Source of the DNA: Christiangramia sp.
Lineage (GTDB): Bacteria > Bacteroidota > Bacteroidia > Flavobacteriales > Flavobacteriaceae
Assembly: GCF_029937855.1 (NCBI RefSeq)
Contig: NZ_JAPYPC010000024.1
Coordinates: 1-64,000 of the forward strand
Direction of reading: 5' to 3'
DNA: 64,000 nucleotides
This document shows, piece after piece, positions 1 through 7,697 of the stretch. The notes beneath the pieces were generated by a model that was given only the letters and a program-made list of their open reading frames with translations, made no database searches and was not told the origin of the DNA. Position 1 is the first letter of the stretch. Each line of letters starts with the position of its first letter. Both the position numbers and the translations under genes were made by a program.

Positions 1-54
1 AATAATAGAATCAAACCCCTTTATTTAAAACTTACACACTTTACGGGATAGTGT

Positions 55-124
55 CCTATTTTTAAATTCTCAACAGGCATTCTTGAGACAGACTGCCGTT
101 ATAGGCTATTTTCTCACTCAGTCT
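55..124 (+). other. Structured leader candidate upstream of the reverse transcriptase
   Basis: Two nested stems and a third can be drawn here: CCTAT (55-59) with ATAGG (101-105), enclosing TCTCAA (68-73) with TTGAGA (83-88); separately AGACTG (90-95) can pair with CAGTCT (119-124), which competes with the outer stem. Several antiphage reverse transcriptases work with a non-coding RNA encoded just upstream, so a structured RNA is possible, but the stems are short and could equally be an operator. Nothing else is seen in 1-140. Confidence 0.25.
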
Positions 125-140
125 ATTTATTCTAAAGCGT

Positions 141-148
141 TATATTTG
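141..148 (+). promoter_or_regulatory. Bacteroidota -7 box (TATATTTG) for the reverse transcriptase
   Basis: TATATTTG fits the TAnnTTTG consensus and ends 19 nt before the ATG at 168, predicting a short leader. No convincing -33 TTTG is visible. Confidence 0.5.
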
Positions 149-167
149 GAGAAACCGTAAATCCAAA

Positions 168-2090
168 ATGTCCAAAAAAAATTTTAACACTAACTTTTTT
201 TTAGAAAAAACACACTTTCAGAAAGCTTTTGAGTTAGTAAAATTACAATTAGAAAATAAAAACAATTCTTTTAAAACTCTTGAACTAGAAATATATCGAA
301 ATCTTGATATTTTAAAAACATTCGATGTCGACGATTATTATAAAAAATATATCAAAAAAGACATTTTTTATAACCACGTAGATAAATTTTACAACATTTC
401 TTATCTGATACCTAAAGGTTTCTATGGAGTTAGAAATTTTAACTTCCTTTCATTTGAAATGCTCATTCTCTATTATGCACTAGGTTTTTATCTACATGAT
501 CTTATAAATGAATCTTTTAAGACAATAGAAGAAAAAAAAGATAATCGAGATAATATAAATACATATTACGGTGGTAAGATTAATTTTGGCACCCCAAAAA
601 ATTCTGATTTATACTACTTAAAAGATTATATCCACTTCAATCAGTCAGTAAACGGTCAAATAAAAGATATACTAAGTAAAAGGAAAAAAGCAATTGTAAT
701 TAAATTAGATATTCAGGATTATTTCAAGAGTGTCGATTTCGATATACTTATAGAAATCCTTGAAAAATATTCTGTTCCATCCAATAGAAAAACTCATAAT
801 TTTGATCAAACAACTATTCAAGAAATAAAAAATTTATTTCTTTTTATAAATAAAAATAAAATTGGGCTTCCTCTATTTTCACAAAATATTATTTCCAATT
901 TCCTCAGTTATATATACTTATACGAACTAGACAACTATATACAAAATTTAGATGTAGCTAAGGAAAAGGAATTTATATATGCTCGTTATGTCGATGACTT
1001 CTATCTTATTTACAAAAGAAACAAAGGTTTAAAAAATGATTTTATTGGAAATGAAATTTTTGAAATATCAACTGGCATCTCAAAATTTTTAGCAAGTGAG
1101 TTAAATTTAAAAATTAATAATTTAAAGTCTCAAGAATTAATCATATCTGATCAAGATGATTTCGATAAATTCATCAAAAAAGAAAAGGTTGTAAGCTTAC
1201 CAGAAAACGAAGAAGAAGATGAGAAAACTCCTCAAGAAAAATTAAAGGAAATTCTAAATATAATTCGGAAACTTAAAAAGGATTATAAGTCCTATGGTAA
1301 AGCCTACATAAATACTGATGGTAATAATAAACTTAATGATATCTTTTCAAATAATTTAAAGAATTACTCCAATTCAACCACAGCAAAAAAAGAAATTGAT
1401 AAAGTATTCAAGGACTGGAATCCTATACTAACTCTAGCGAATACTTCTACACTAACTTTTCTAATAAAATTATCCTCTTCAAATTCAGAATTCAAGAAAT
1501 TCTTATTTGAACAAAATGAATCTAATTTTCAAAACCCTCAGTATCTCTATCTTTTAGAAAAATTTATTTTAAATAATAATTTAAAGGAATCTGATAAACA
1601 GAAAATTATTGAAATCAAAAGAAATAATTCATATCTAGAATTAATAAAAAAAGTTTTGGATTCAGATTATAAAATGGCTCTACCATCTAATTTCAATTTA
1701 AATATTAGAAATAAAGACTTAAAAACATATGATTCAATGTGCCAACAGTTGAAAATGCTAGTTCTGGCAGAAACCGAACAGAAATTTAACTTAGCTTTTA
1801 ATCACCTACTAAACATTTTTCACCTTCATTGTTTCGAATTCGATAAGAATAAAAATGATAAGAAATTGAAAAATTACAATCAAAATTCTGTAACTAATTA
1901 TCTAGATGACCTTGGTTTGTCCATTGAATACATAAATTTTTCAATTCAGTTTTTTAACCGGAGAAATAAAAATAATATATCACACCCAGGCGAAAAAGAA
2001 ATGGAGAATTGGACTGTTGATAAAGAAGAATACTTAAAATTTAAACTAAAACTTAATGATGTTTTTGGTAAAATAGAAAACAGCCTATAA
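168..2090 (+). CDS. AbiA-like abortive-infection reverse transcriptase with C-terminal HEPN domain
   Basis: A 640-aa reverse transcriptase of the bacterial defence (Abi/unknown-group) type. Palm motif A is KLDIQDYF with Asp181, motif B is GLPLFSQNIISN, and motif C is YVDD (residues 274-277), so the polymerase site looks intact. No retron- or group-II-intron-type maturase region is present. Residues about 330-530 are helical and Lys/Asn-rich. The C-terminus holds RNKNNISH (Arg599-x6-His606), a HEPN RNase-type motif, giving the RT-HEPN order known from lactococcal AbiA (about 628 aa). Such proteins abort phage infection; template-independent DNA synthesis is known in relatives. The gene is far more AT-rich than its neighbours, fitting recent transfer, and sits beside an integrase. 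RT identity is sure; AbiA grouping is likely but not proven. Confidence 0.85.
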   Translation: MSKKNFNTNFFLEKTHFQKAFELVKLQLENKNNSFKTLELEIYRNLDILKTFDVDDYYKKYIKKDIFYNHVDKFYNISYLIPKGFYGVRNFNFLSFEMLILYYALGFYLHDLINESFKTIEEKKDNRDNINTYYGGKINFGTPKNSDLYYLKDYIHFNQSVNGQIKDILSKRKKAIVIKLDIQDYFKSVDFDILIEILEKYSVPSNRKTHNFDQTTIQEIKNLFLFINKNKIGLPLFSQNIISNFLSYIYLYELDNYIQNLDVAKEKEFIYARYVDDFYLIYKRNKGLKNDFIGNEIFEISTGISKFLASELNLKINNLKSQELIISDQDDFDKFIKKEKVVSLPENEEEDEKTPQEKLKEILNIIRKLKKDYKSYGKAYINTDGNNKLNDIFSNNLKNYSNSTTAKKEIDKVFKDWNPILTLANTSTLTFLIKLSSSNSEFKKFLFEQNESNFQNPQYLYLLEKFILNNNLKESDKQKIIEIKRNNSYLELIKKVLDSDYKMALPSNFNLNIRNKDLKTYDSMCQQLKMLVLAETEQKFNLAFNHLLNIFHLHCFEFDKNKNDKKLKNYNQNSVTNYLDDLGLSIEYINFSIQFFNRRNKNNISHPGEKEMENWTVDKEEYLKFKLKLNDVFGKIENSL

Positions 2091-2133
2091 CATGGTATAA
2101 TTCAAGTTTTTTCTAAATTTAGAATGCTGTTTT

Positions 2134-3405
2134 TTATTTTTCGTGATTCTTTCTTGAAGTAGATTTCGCGGCTTCTTTCTCTGCCAGTTTTAATTTTAAT
2201 GCCTTCATGTCATCACTAATTTTCCGGTCTACAATCTTAGCATAATGCTGTGTTGTACGTAGATCCTGGTGCCCCAGCATCTTACTAACAGATTCTATAG
2301 GCACACCATTGGTCAGAGTAATAGTAGTTGCAAAAGTATGCCGGGCGAGGTGAGTGGTGAGTGGTTTCTTTATACCACATAACGCTGCGATCTCTTTTAA
2401 AAAGGCATTGGATTTCTGGTTGCTCAATACAGGTAAAACGTATTTTCCGTCTTTTACTTCCGGATGGTCTTTGTAACGATCTAAGATTTCCTCGGCAACG
2501 GGTAGGAGTGGAATACTGCTCAGGGATTTTGTTTTGGTTCTCTTGATGCGAATCCATTTGCCACCATCGATGCCTTTAGTGATATCAGTGCTGCTCAGTT
2601 TTTTCACATCAGAGTAAGCTAGGCCGGTATAACAACTAAATACAAACATATCCCGAACCAGTTTAAGGCGATCCAGATGTAGATCTTTATCGATTAGCTT
2701 CTGTACTTCCTCTTCGTTTAAATATTCCCTCTCTACCGTTTCAAATTGCACCTTGTAATTATAGAACGGGTCGCGGTCCATCCACTGGTTAGCCAGGGCA
2801 ATTCGAATGATCTTTTTAAAATTGTTCACATACTTCAAAGCGGAGTTATGGTTACATTCCCTTTTGGTCTTTAAAAAATACTCGAACCTGGTGATAAACT
2901 GATGGTTGATATCATTCATCGGGTAATCAGCGACCTTCAATTCTTCATTAATGAATTGTTCCACATGGTTATAACAGGTCCAGTAACGATTTGCGGTACT
3001 TTTAGAGATGCTTTTGCCCGAAAGCCGATCCATTTGTTCATTATGCTCATTAAAGACCTCCAGGGTCATTTTAGCCTTCTTTTTATTTACTCCTTTAAAT
3101 TCATCAAGTATGCTTTTTGAGGAAACAGATTTTTTCTTCTCAATGAGGTCCTGGTGTATATTCTTGATTCTATTCCTAATTACATTTATGTAATTGTTCA
3201 ATTCTATCGCTTCAGGGCTTTTTCCCAGCATTTTTTCAGATTTTGAATGCCATTTCCTGGGATCCACTTTGCGGTTAATTGTCATGGCAGACCGCTTATT
3301 ATCTACCGATATTCTTAGGTAAATGTCACTCTCAGAAGATTTATTGCTTCTGCTTTTTCGAAGGTAAAAACTAAGTTGGTACGAAGTGCTCATATTTTTG
3401 GTCAT
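2134..3405 (-). CDS. Tyrosine recombinase (Bacteroidota-type integrase)
   Basis: A 423-aa phage-integrase family protein: an N-terminal Arm-DNA-binding-like domain (SFYLRKSR...), a SAM-like core-binding domain around residues 105-205, and a C-terminal catalytic domain. HLAR (His352, Arg355), GH (His379) and HYAK with Tyr388 are visible. At the usual Arg-I position the sequence reads TGLAYSDV, with Ala in place of Arg, as seen in some Bacteroidota integrases such as IntDOT. It lies next to the 3' end of ssrA, a classic integration site, and converges on the reverse transcriptase (43 nt between stops). It probably catalyses integration and excision of the element that carries the RT. Confidence 0.9.
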   Translation of the reverse strand: MTKNMSTSYQLSFYLRKSRSNKSSESDIYLRISVDNKRSAMTINRKVDPRKWHSKSEKMLGKSPEAIELNNYINVIRNRIKNIHQDLIEKKKSVSSKSILDEFKGVNKKKAKMTLEVFNEHNEQMDRLSGKSISKSTANRYWTCYNHVEQFINEELKVADYPMNDINHQFITRFEYFLKTKRECNHNSALKYVNNFKKIIRIALANQWMDRDPFYNYKVQFETVEREYLNEEEVQKLIDKDLHLDRLKLVRDMFVFSCYTGLAYSDVKKLSSTDITKGIDGGKWIRIKRTKTKSLSSIPLLPVAEEILDRYKDHPEVKDGKYVLPVLSNQKSNAFLKEIAALCGIKKPLTTHLARHTFATTITLTNGVPIESVSKMLGHQDLRTTQHYAKIVDRKISDDMKALKLKLAEKEAAKSTSRKNHEK

Positions 3406-3494
3406 AAAATTGGCACTTAAAATAGTGAAAAATGATATACGAAATGAAATTTTAATATTTCGTAAAGAATTGATATTAAGGGTTTATGGGTGCT

Positions 3495-3544
3495 TCTGGT
3501 GACCAATTTTTTCGGAAAAAATTGGTCACCAGATTGGTAACCAA
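3495..3544. repeat. Perfect 18-bp inverted repeat plus a second palindrome between int and ssrA
   Basis: Arms 3495-3512 and 3516-3533 are perfectly complementary with a 3-nt CGG loop. The palindrome TTGGTAACCAA follows at once (3534-3544). All contain GGTnACC. The position between integrase and att side suggests recombinase/excisionase or regulator binding sites; the first could also be a hairpin in RNA. It lacks a clean T-run, so a terminator is less likely. Confidence 0.6.
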
Positions 3545-3586
3545 AAATGTGTTATTATTTGATATTAAACGACATTCTTAAAAATG

Positions 3587-3621
3587 AAAAACCCCGTAAA
3601 TCCTAGGATTCCGGGGTTTTT
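3587..3621 (-). terminator. Rho-independent terminator of ssrA
   Basis: Arms AAAAACCCCG (3587-3596) and CGGGGTTTTT (3612-3621) with a 15-nt loop. It lies 23 nt past the 3' end of tmRNA on the minus strand and also works as a hairpin on the plus strand. Confidence 0.85.
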
Positions 3622-3644
3622 GATTGAGATTGATACTCAAAAAG

Positions 3645-3680
3645 TGGAGTCGGAGGGGTTCGAACCCTCGTCCAAACAAG
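3645..3680. other. Inferred attachment site of the integrated element (3' end of ssrA)
   Basis: Inference from the integrase lying 240 nt from the ssrA 3' end, a common target for tyrosine recombinases. The second, distal copy of this sequence is not present in 1-3400, so the element must extend past the left edge of the window. Exact crossover bases cannot be set from one end. Confidence 0.5.
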
Positions 3681-4041
3681 CAATTCAGATGCTTTCTACA
3701 CGTTTAGTTTTCACTTGATTGTCGATGCAAAGCCGGCCGAAAACCACCAACTTTACACGTATCCTCACTTAAGTTTCGGAAACTCATCAAGGCCCTGAGC
3801 TTCCTATATTTACTTTATCGGTGCCCCGGTTGCGAATGCCGTAAATCAAGGCCTTCGCGGGACATCTTGGCCTCCTGCCTTGCAGGAGTTAAGAGTAACC
3901 TACTATAATTCGGTTACGCAGCCAAGGCGTAGTTATTCTCGCCGTTTAAAAAAGTGTGAAACATGAGATTTAAGAGCTATATTCCGGCGCTCTACGTGCT
4001 TACAACTCAATTAGACTCGCTGTCAAAACCAAGTCGACCCC
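3645..4041 (-). ncRNA. ssrA: Transfer-messenger RNA (tmRNA)
   Basis: Rescues stalled ribosomes. The acceptor stem pairs GGGGTCG (5' end, 4035-4041) with CGACTCC (3' end, 3646-3652), discriminator A at 3645; a T-arm GGTTCGAACCC-type sequence lies at 3654-3667. The tag frame (3914-3943) reads GENNYALAA followed by TAA, typical of Bacteroidota. The base after the discriminator is not CCA (the DNA reads CTTT), so CCA must be added after transcription. The adjacent integrase indicates that the 3' part of this gene is the attachment site of the element to the left, and that the gene has been rebuilt intact. Confidence 0.95.
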
Positions 4042-4135
4042 ATAAAATAATGAACATCTTGAAGTACGAGTTCCGAAGTTAGAATTACGAATCTTTAATC
4101 ATTCGTACTTCGTATTTTATACTTCTAATTTCAAT

Positions 4136-4258
4136 GATGGCGTTCCGCTCCTGCTTGCGCAGTCGCGGCGGGCTATTCGCTTCAATCTTTTTAAGATGCT
4201 TTCTAGCTTTCGCTCGTAATCCCTTAAAAAGGATTTCCGCTGCTATCCCTAACGCGAA
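4136..4258. repeat. Dispersed flavobacterial intergenic element (candidate)
   Basis: A GC-richer island in an otherwise AT-rich, gene-free 4042-4643 stretch. It contains a perfect inverted repeat CTTTTTAAG (4187-4195) / CTTAAAAAG (4223-4231) and ATTCGC (4175-4180) opposed to GCGAAT (4254-4259). From general familiarity I believe similar segments recur between genes in flavobacteria, but I could not check. No protein is evident. Confidence 0.4.
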
Positions 4259-4300
4259 TGTGAACGGTTAAAATTGTTTGATTTTAACCAGTTCGAATTC

Positions 4301-4411
4301 GTCCTGAATTTATTTCAGGACCTCTTCTAAAATCCGTCAAGCTGTTCCGATAGCTATCGGAATTGATTCAGCTTCTCAAAATAAGATTCTGAAACAAGTT
4401 CAGAATGACAC
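4301..4411. repeat. Intergenic repeat family A, copy 1
   Basis: Outer halves are related inverted sequences: GTCCTGAATTTATTTCAGGA at 4301-4320 and GATTCTGAAACAAGTTCAG within 4385-4410. Related pairs occur at 8842-8920 and 28647-28714. A third inverted pair, CCGATAGCTATCGG (4348-4361), lies inside. Just downstream, 4542-4573 holds another short repeat-like stretch (GGGAGAGG ... CCGGGTGAGGG). Confidence 0.6.
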
Positions 4412-4601
4412 CATTAAAAAATAAAATTTCAAAGAATACCAACTGTTATTTCCAGTTGGGCCAGCAAAGATACTCATTTCACTAACAATTAGCTTATCCT
4501 GTCTAATATTTCCTATTTCACCTCTCTCTTGGGAGAGGTCGGAACTACTTTTTGTAGTCCCGGGTGAGGGTTAAAAAAATTTTTCGGAATTTTTTTATTT
4601 A

Positions 4602-4609
4602 TATCTTTG
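4602..4609 (+). promoter_or_regulatory. Bacteroidota -7 box (TATCTTTG)
   Basis: TATCTTTG 34 nt before the ATG at 4644, consensus TAnnTTTG. Confidence 0.6.
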
Positions 4610-4643
4610 AGACACTACAAAACTACACAAAACCTATACCAAA

Positions 4644-5846
4644 ATGATAAAATTTGCCCTGATCAAAGAACGAAAAACTCCGCCCGATCGCCGCGTCGTT
4701 TTTTCTCCACAAATGCTTAAAGAAGTGGTTTCTCAATTTCCGGAAGCTTCCTTTAAAGTGGAAAGTTCTGATATCAGGATATTTAAGGATCAGGAATATC
4801 GTGATGCAGGTTTTGAAGTTTCCGAAGATATTAGTGATTGTGAGGTGCTTTTAGGAGTAAAAGAAGTGCCCATCCCAAATTTGATACCTGACAAAAAGTA
4901 CTTCTTTTTTAGTCATACTATTAAAAAGCAGCCTTATAATCGTGACCTGCTACGAGAAATTCTGGAAAAGAATATTGAGTTGTACGATCATGAGGTGATT
5001 ACCGATAGAAATAATGCCAGGCTTATTGGATTCGGTAGGTATGCGGGTCTGGTAGGCGCTTATAATGGTATTCGGGCTATCGGGATTAAGGAAAGGAGAT
5101 TTGAACTACCCCGCGCCGAAGATCTTCCTGATCTGGAGGCGATGCTGGCAGAATTAGGAAAAATTACGCTTCCAAACTATAAATTTGTACTAACGGGAAG
5201 TGGAAAAGTAGCCCGTGGAGCGAAAGAAATTCTTGATCATTTAAAGATTAAGAAAGTATCAGCAGCGGAGTATTTAAAGAATGAATTTAACGAACCTGTT
5301 TTTTGCTGTATCGATGTATTGGATTATGCCAAGCGAAAAGACGGGGCTCAGGGTAGTAGAATGGAATTCTATAAAGTTCCGGAAAACTATGAATCAGATT
5401 TTATGAAATTTGCCAAAACCAGCGATGTTTTTATTGCAGGTCATTTCTATGGAGAAGGGGCACCCATATTTTATTCAGAAGAGGATATTAAAAATGAAGA
5501 TTTCAGAATTAAATATGTGGCTGATATTTCCTGCGATATTGCAGGGCCTGTGGCTAGCACAATCCGACCTTCAACTATAGCTGAACCATTTTATGGCTAT
5601 GATCCTGAAACAGGTTCAGAAACAGATTTTATGAATTCCGAAGCTATCTGCGTTATGGCGGTAGACAATCTGCCTTGTGAACTGCCGAAAGATGCCAGCG
5701 AAGGTTTTGGGGAAATGTTTCTCGAAAATGTAATTCCTGCATTTTTCAATGATGATAAAGATGGGATCCTGGGACGTGCAAAAATGACCGAAAATGCCAG
5801 GCTTACGCCTTTATACTCCTACTTGGAGGATTTTGTAGAAGAATAG
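4644..5846 (+). CDS. NAD(P)-dependent oxidoreductase, alanine dehydrogenase/PNT and lysine-forming saccharopine dehydrogenase superfamily
   Basis: A 400-aa protein whose N-terminus (KFALIKERKTPPDRRVVFSP) matches the alanine dehydrogenase / transhydrogenase N-terminal fold and whose middle has a Rossmann-type loop GSGKVARG near residue 184. The arrangement resembles NAD-linked saccharopine dehydrogenases (L-lysine-forming) and alanine dehydrogenases. Substrate cannot be decided from sequence alone; no lysine-pathway gene is adjacent. Its 3' end overlaps the convergent DUF2809 gene by 28 bp. Own promoter at 4602. Confidence 0.75.
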   Translation: MIKFALIKERKTPPDRRVVFSPQMLKEVVSQFPEASFKVESSDIRIFKDQEYRDAGFEVSEDISDCEVLLGVKEVPIPNLIPDKKYFFFSHTIKKQPYNRDLLREILEKNIELYDHEVITDRNNARLIGFGRYAGLVGAYNGIRAIGIKERRFELPRAEDLPDLEAMLAELGKITLPNYKFVLTGSGKVARGAKEILDHLKIKKVSAAEYLKNEFNEPVFCCIDVLDYAKRKDGAQGSRMEFYKVPENYESDFMKFAKTSDVFIAGHFYGEGAPIFYSEEDIKNEDFRIKYVADISCDIAGPVASTIRPSTIAEPFYGYDPETGSETDFMNSEAICVMAVDNLPCELPKDASEGFGEMFLENVIPAFFNDDKDGILGRAKMTENARLTPLYSYLEDFVEE

Positions 5847-6229
5847 GTGTAAGTATTTTGATAATATTCTAAAAAGTAGCAAAAAATAATTCCCAGGCTG
5901 TAAGCTAGTAGGTCCCATACTGAGAAACTACTACCTAAAAGGATCATAACAACTGCAGGTGGTTGATATTGTAATACTTTAACGATGTTGATCAGCTGGA
6001 AGAATTCTACGGCAAAAGAAAAGATCAACACGATCAAAAGCCCTTTCAGTACAGAAATTCTGGAGACTGCCATCAGGAAACAGTAGAGTAGGATCACTAC
6101 CAGGAAATCGCCCAGGTATGGACGAATAAAAAAGTCTGAAATATACATTTCGATCAGGATCTCGATGATCAGCAGGGCAAGAAATCCTAGTATATAATTA
6201 AGTTTCTTATTCCTTTTAAATCTCTGCAT
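5819..6229 (-). CDS. DUF2809-type small membrane protein
   Basis: A 136-aa protein with about four hydrophobic helices; the stretch FIRPYLGDFLVVILLYCFL followed by a polar FFQLINI segment matches the DUF2809 pattern. Function unknown; inner membrane. It may be the last gene of the leftward operon from 8755 (64 nt after creD's stop). The last 28 bp overlap the convergent dehydrogenase gene. Confidence 0.7.
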   Translation of the reverse strand: MQRFKRNKKLNYILGFLALLIIEILIEMYISDFFIRPYLGDFLVVILLYCFLMAVSRISVLKGLLIVLIFSFAVEFFQLINIVKVLQYQPPAVVMILLGSSFSVWDLLAYSLGIIFCYFLEYYQNTYTYSSTKSSK

Positions 6230-6293
6230 ATATTAAATAAGAGCCAGTGATTAGAGTGATTAGACTGTCTCCTTTTAAAGATATCCAATAATC

Positions 6294-7664
6294 TTAATAA
6301 TTATTCCAGTCTATTTTGCGTGAGACATACATCACGCCCGCCAGAATGATAAAAAGACCTATACTGCCCACTAATAAAGCATAGCTTTCTAATTGAATGA
6401 TAATATAAATGAATGAATACAGCGCTAAAAGTGAAGCACCAATAAATAATGAAAATTTCCAGCCCTCAAGAATACTTTTAGAAAACAGGCTGATCATGAG
6501 GATGACAGAAATTCCGGCGATGAGATATGCTTTTAAAAAACTACTGTGTTCAGAAATAGAGATCAATAAAGTGTAGAACATCACCAGACCTAAACCTATC
6601 ATGAGGTATTGGAAAGGATGGATTGGGATCTTACTAATGGTTTGTATTAGGAAGAATAGAAGGAAGGTGAGCCCGATCACCAAAAATCCATATTTTGTGG
6701 CTCGTTCACTCTTCTGGTATTCATCTACGGGAACCATAAGGTCCACTCCAAAAGAATATTGGGTTAGATCTGGTAAATGATTCTCGAACACCTGGGGGAA
6801 TGGCCGGTTGATATCTAAAACCTTCCATTTTGCGTTAAAACCATTTTCAGTTATTTTGTCAGCATTAAAAGGTAGAAAATTACCTTTGAAACTGTTCGTT
6901 TTCCAGTCTGATTTTATGGTCGCTTCTGTGGTCTTGCCTATAGGGACAAAAGAAATTTCAGAACTCCCATTTATGGAGATCTCCATTTTAAATTCCAGCG
7001 GGTTATCCTTATTGAACTCCATTTCTGAAAATGCCGCGCTTTCCATGAGAAATAGTTCTTTCCCTGGAAGCTGCTCTCGATTCTGTGCCTGATATTTAGA
7101 CGAGAAGGAATATATTTTATTGTTAATTTCAATATTCATCTGTTCATTTACTCCCTTCAGATTAGAAGTGTTTAAAATGATCTTTGTTTTTTCCCATAGA
7201 ATATTCGCTTCCGGGTTATCCTCATTTTGTATTGCAGAAACTGAAAAACTACCCTTGAGCTCTGACGAACTTTTATATACCACTGTTTTATAGATTCCGC
7301 GTTTTTTCAATTCTGGATCCACGCTGGAATGAATGTTCAGGTGATCGGGAAAAAGATAAAGATGTTTAATTTCTTCAATAGTTTCCGTAGTCATTCCATT
7401 TTTTAAATTGGTAATTTGTTTCTCACGGAAAAGCCGATAAGGGATCTTGAGCACTGGACCGTATATAGTAACCGGTTCGCCCCATTTCTCCGTGATTTCG
7501 TTTACTACAGATTGCTTTCTTTGAGATCTTTCTTTGATGAGGTCTTCTATCATGGCGAGCGGGATTAGAAGAACTAAGCTTAAGATCCCGATGACAAACA
7601 TCCTTGCGGTAATAGAGTTCTTTAACCAGCGTGCTATTTTGTTGGTATTTGATTCGTTGTTCAT
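6294..7664 (-). CDS. creD: Cell envelope integrity protein CreD
   Basis: A 456-aa inner-membrane protein. An N-terminal membrane helix is followed by the characteristic stretch RSQRKQSVVNEITEKW and GPVLKIPYR, a large periplasmic domain (about 60-310), then five or six C-terminal helices. This is the CreD architecture; E. coli CreD is a CreBC-controlled protein affecting envelope and colicin/beta-lactam phenotypes. Here no creBC is nearby: the gene lies 33 nt behind the MpaB-like gene and is probably controlled through the palindrome at 8786. Confidence 0.85.
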   Translation of the reverse strand: MNNESNTNKIARWLKNSITARMFVIGILSLVLLIPLAMIEDLIKERSQRKQSVVNEITEKWGEPVTIYGPVLKIPYRLFREKQITNLKNGMTTETIEEIKHLYLFPDHLNIHSSVDPELKKRGIYKTVVYKSSSELKGSFSVSAIQNEDNPEANILWEKTKIILNTSNLKGVNEQMNIEINNKIYSFSSKYQAQNREQLPGKELFLMESAAFSEMEFNKDNPLEFKMEISINGSSEISFVPIGKTTEATIKSDWKTNSFKGNFLPFNADKITENGFNAKWKVLDINRPFPQVFENHLPDLTQYSFGVDLMVPVDEYQKSERATKYGFLVIGLTFLLFFLIQTISKIPIHPFQYLMIGLGLVMFYTLLISISEHSSFLKAYLIAGISVILMISLFSKSILEGWKFSLFIGASLLALYSFIYIIIQLESYALLVGSIGLFIILAGVMYVSRKIDWNNY

Positions 7665-7697
7665 TTTTTGATTTTTAATGATGAATAATGGATGGAA

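Noticed and set aside
168-2090. Retron or group II intron reading of the reverse transcriptase
   Set aside because: No msr/msd-like inverted repeats in the 167 nt upstream, no maturase or endonuclease domain, and a C-terminal HEPN motif instead.
2285-2557. Reading frames inside the integrase and other large genes (for example 14900-15193, 25845-26236, 61206-61547)
   Set aside because: They are opposite-frame shadows of strongly supported genes with no family match.
4042-4643. tRNA or CRISPR content in the gap after ssrA
   Set aside because: No cloverleaf or regular repeat-spacer pattern; only dispersed palindromes.
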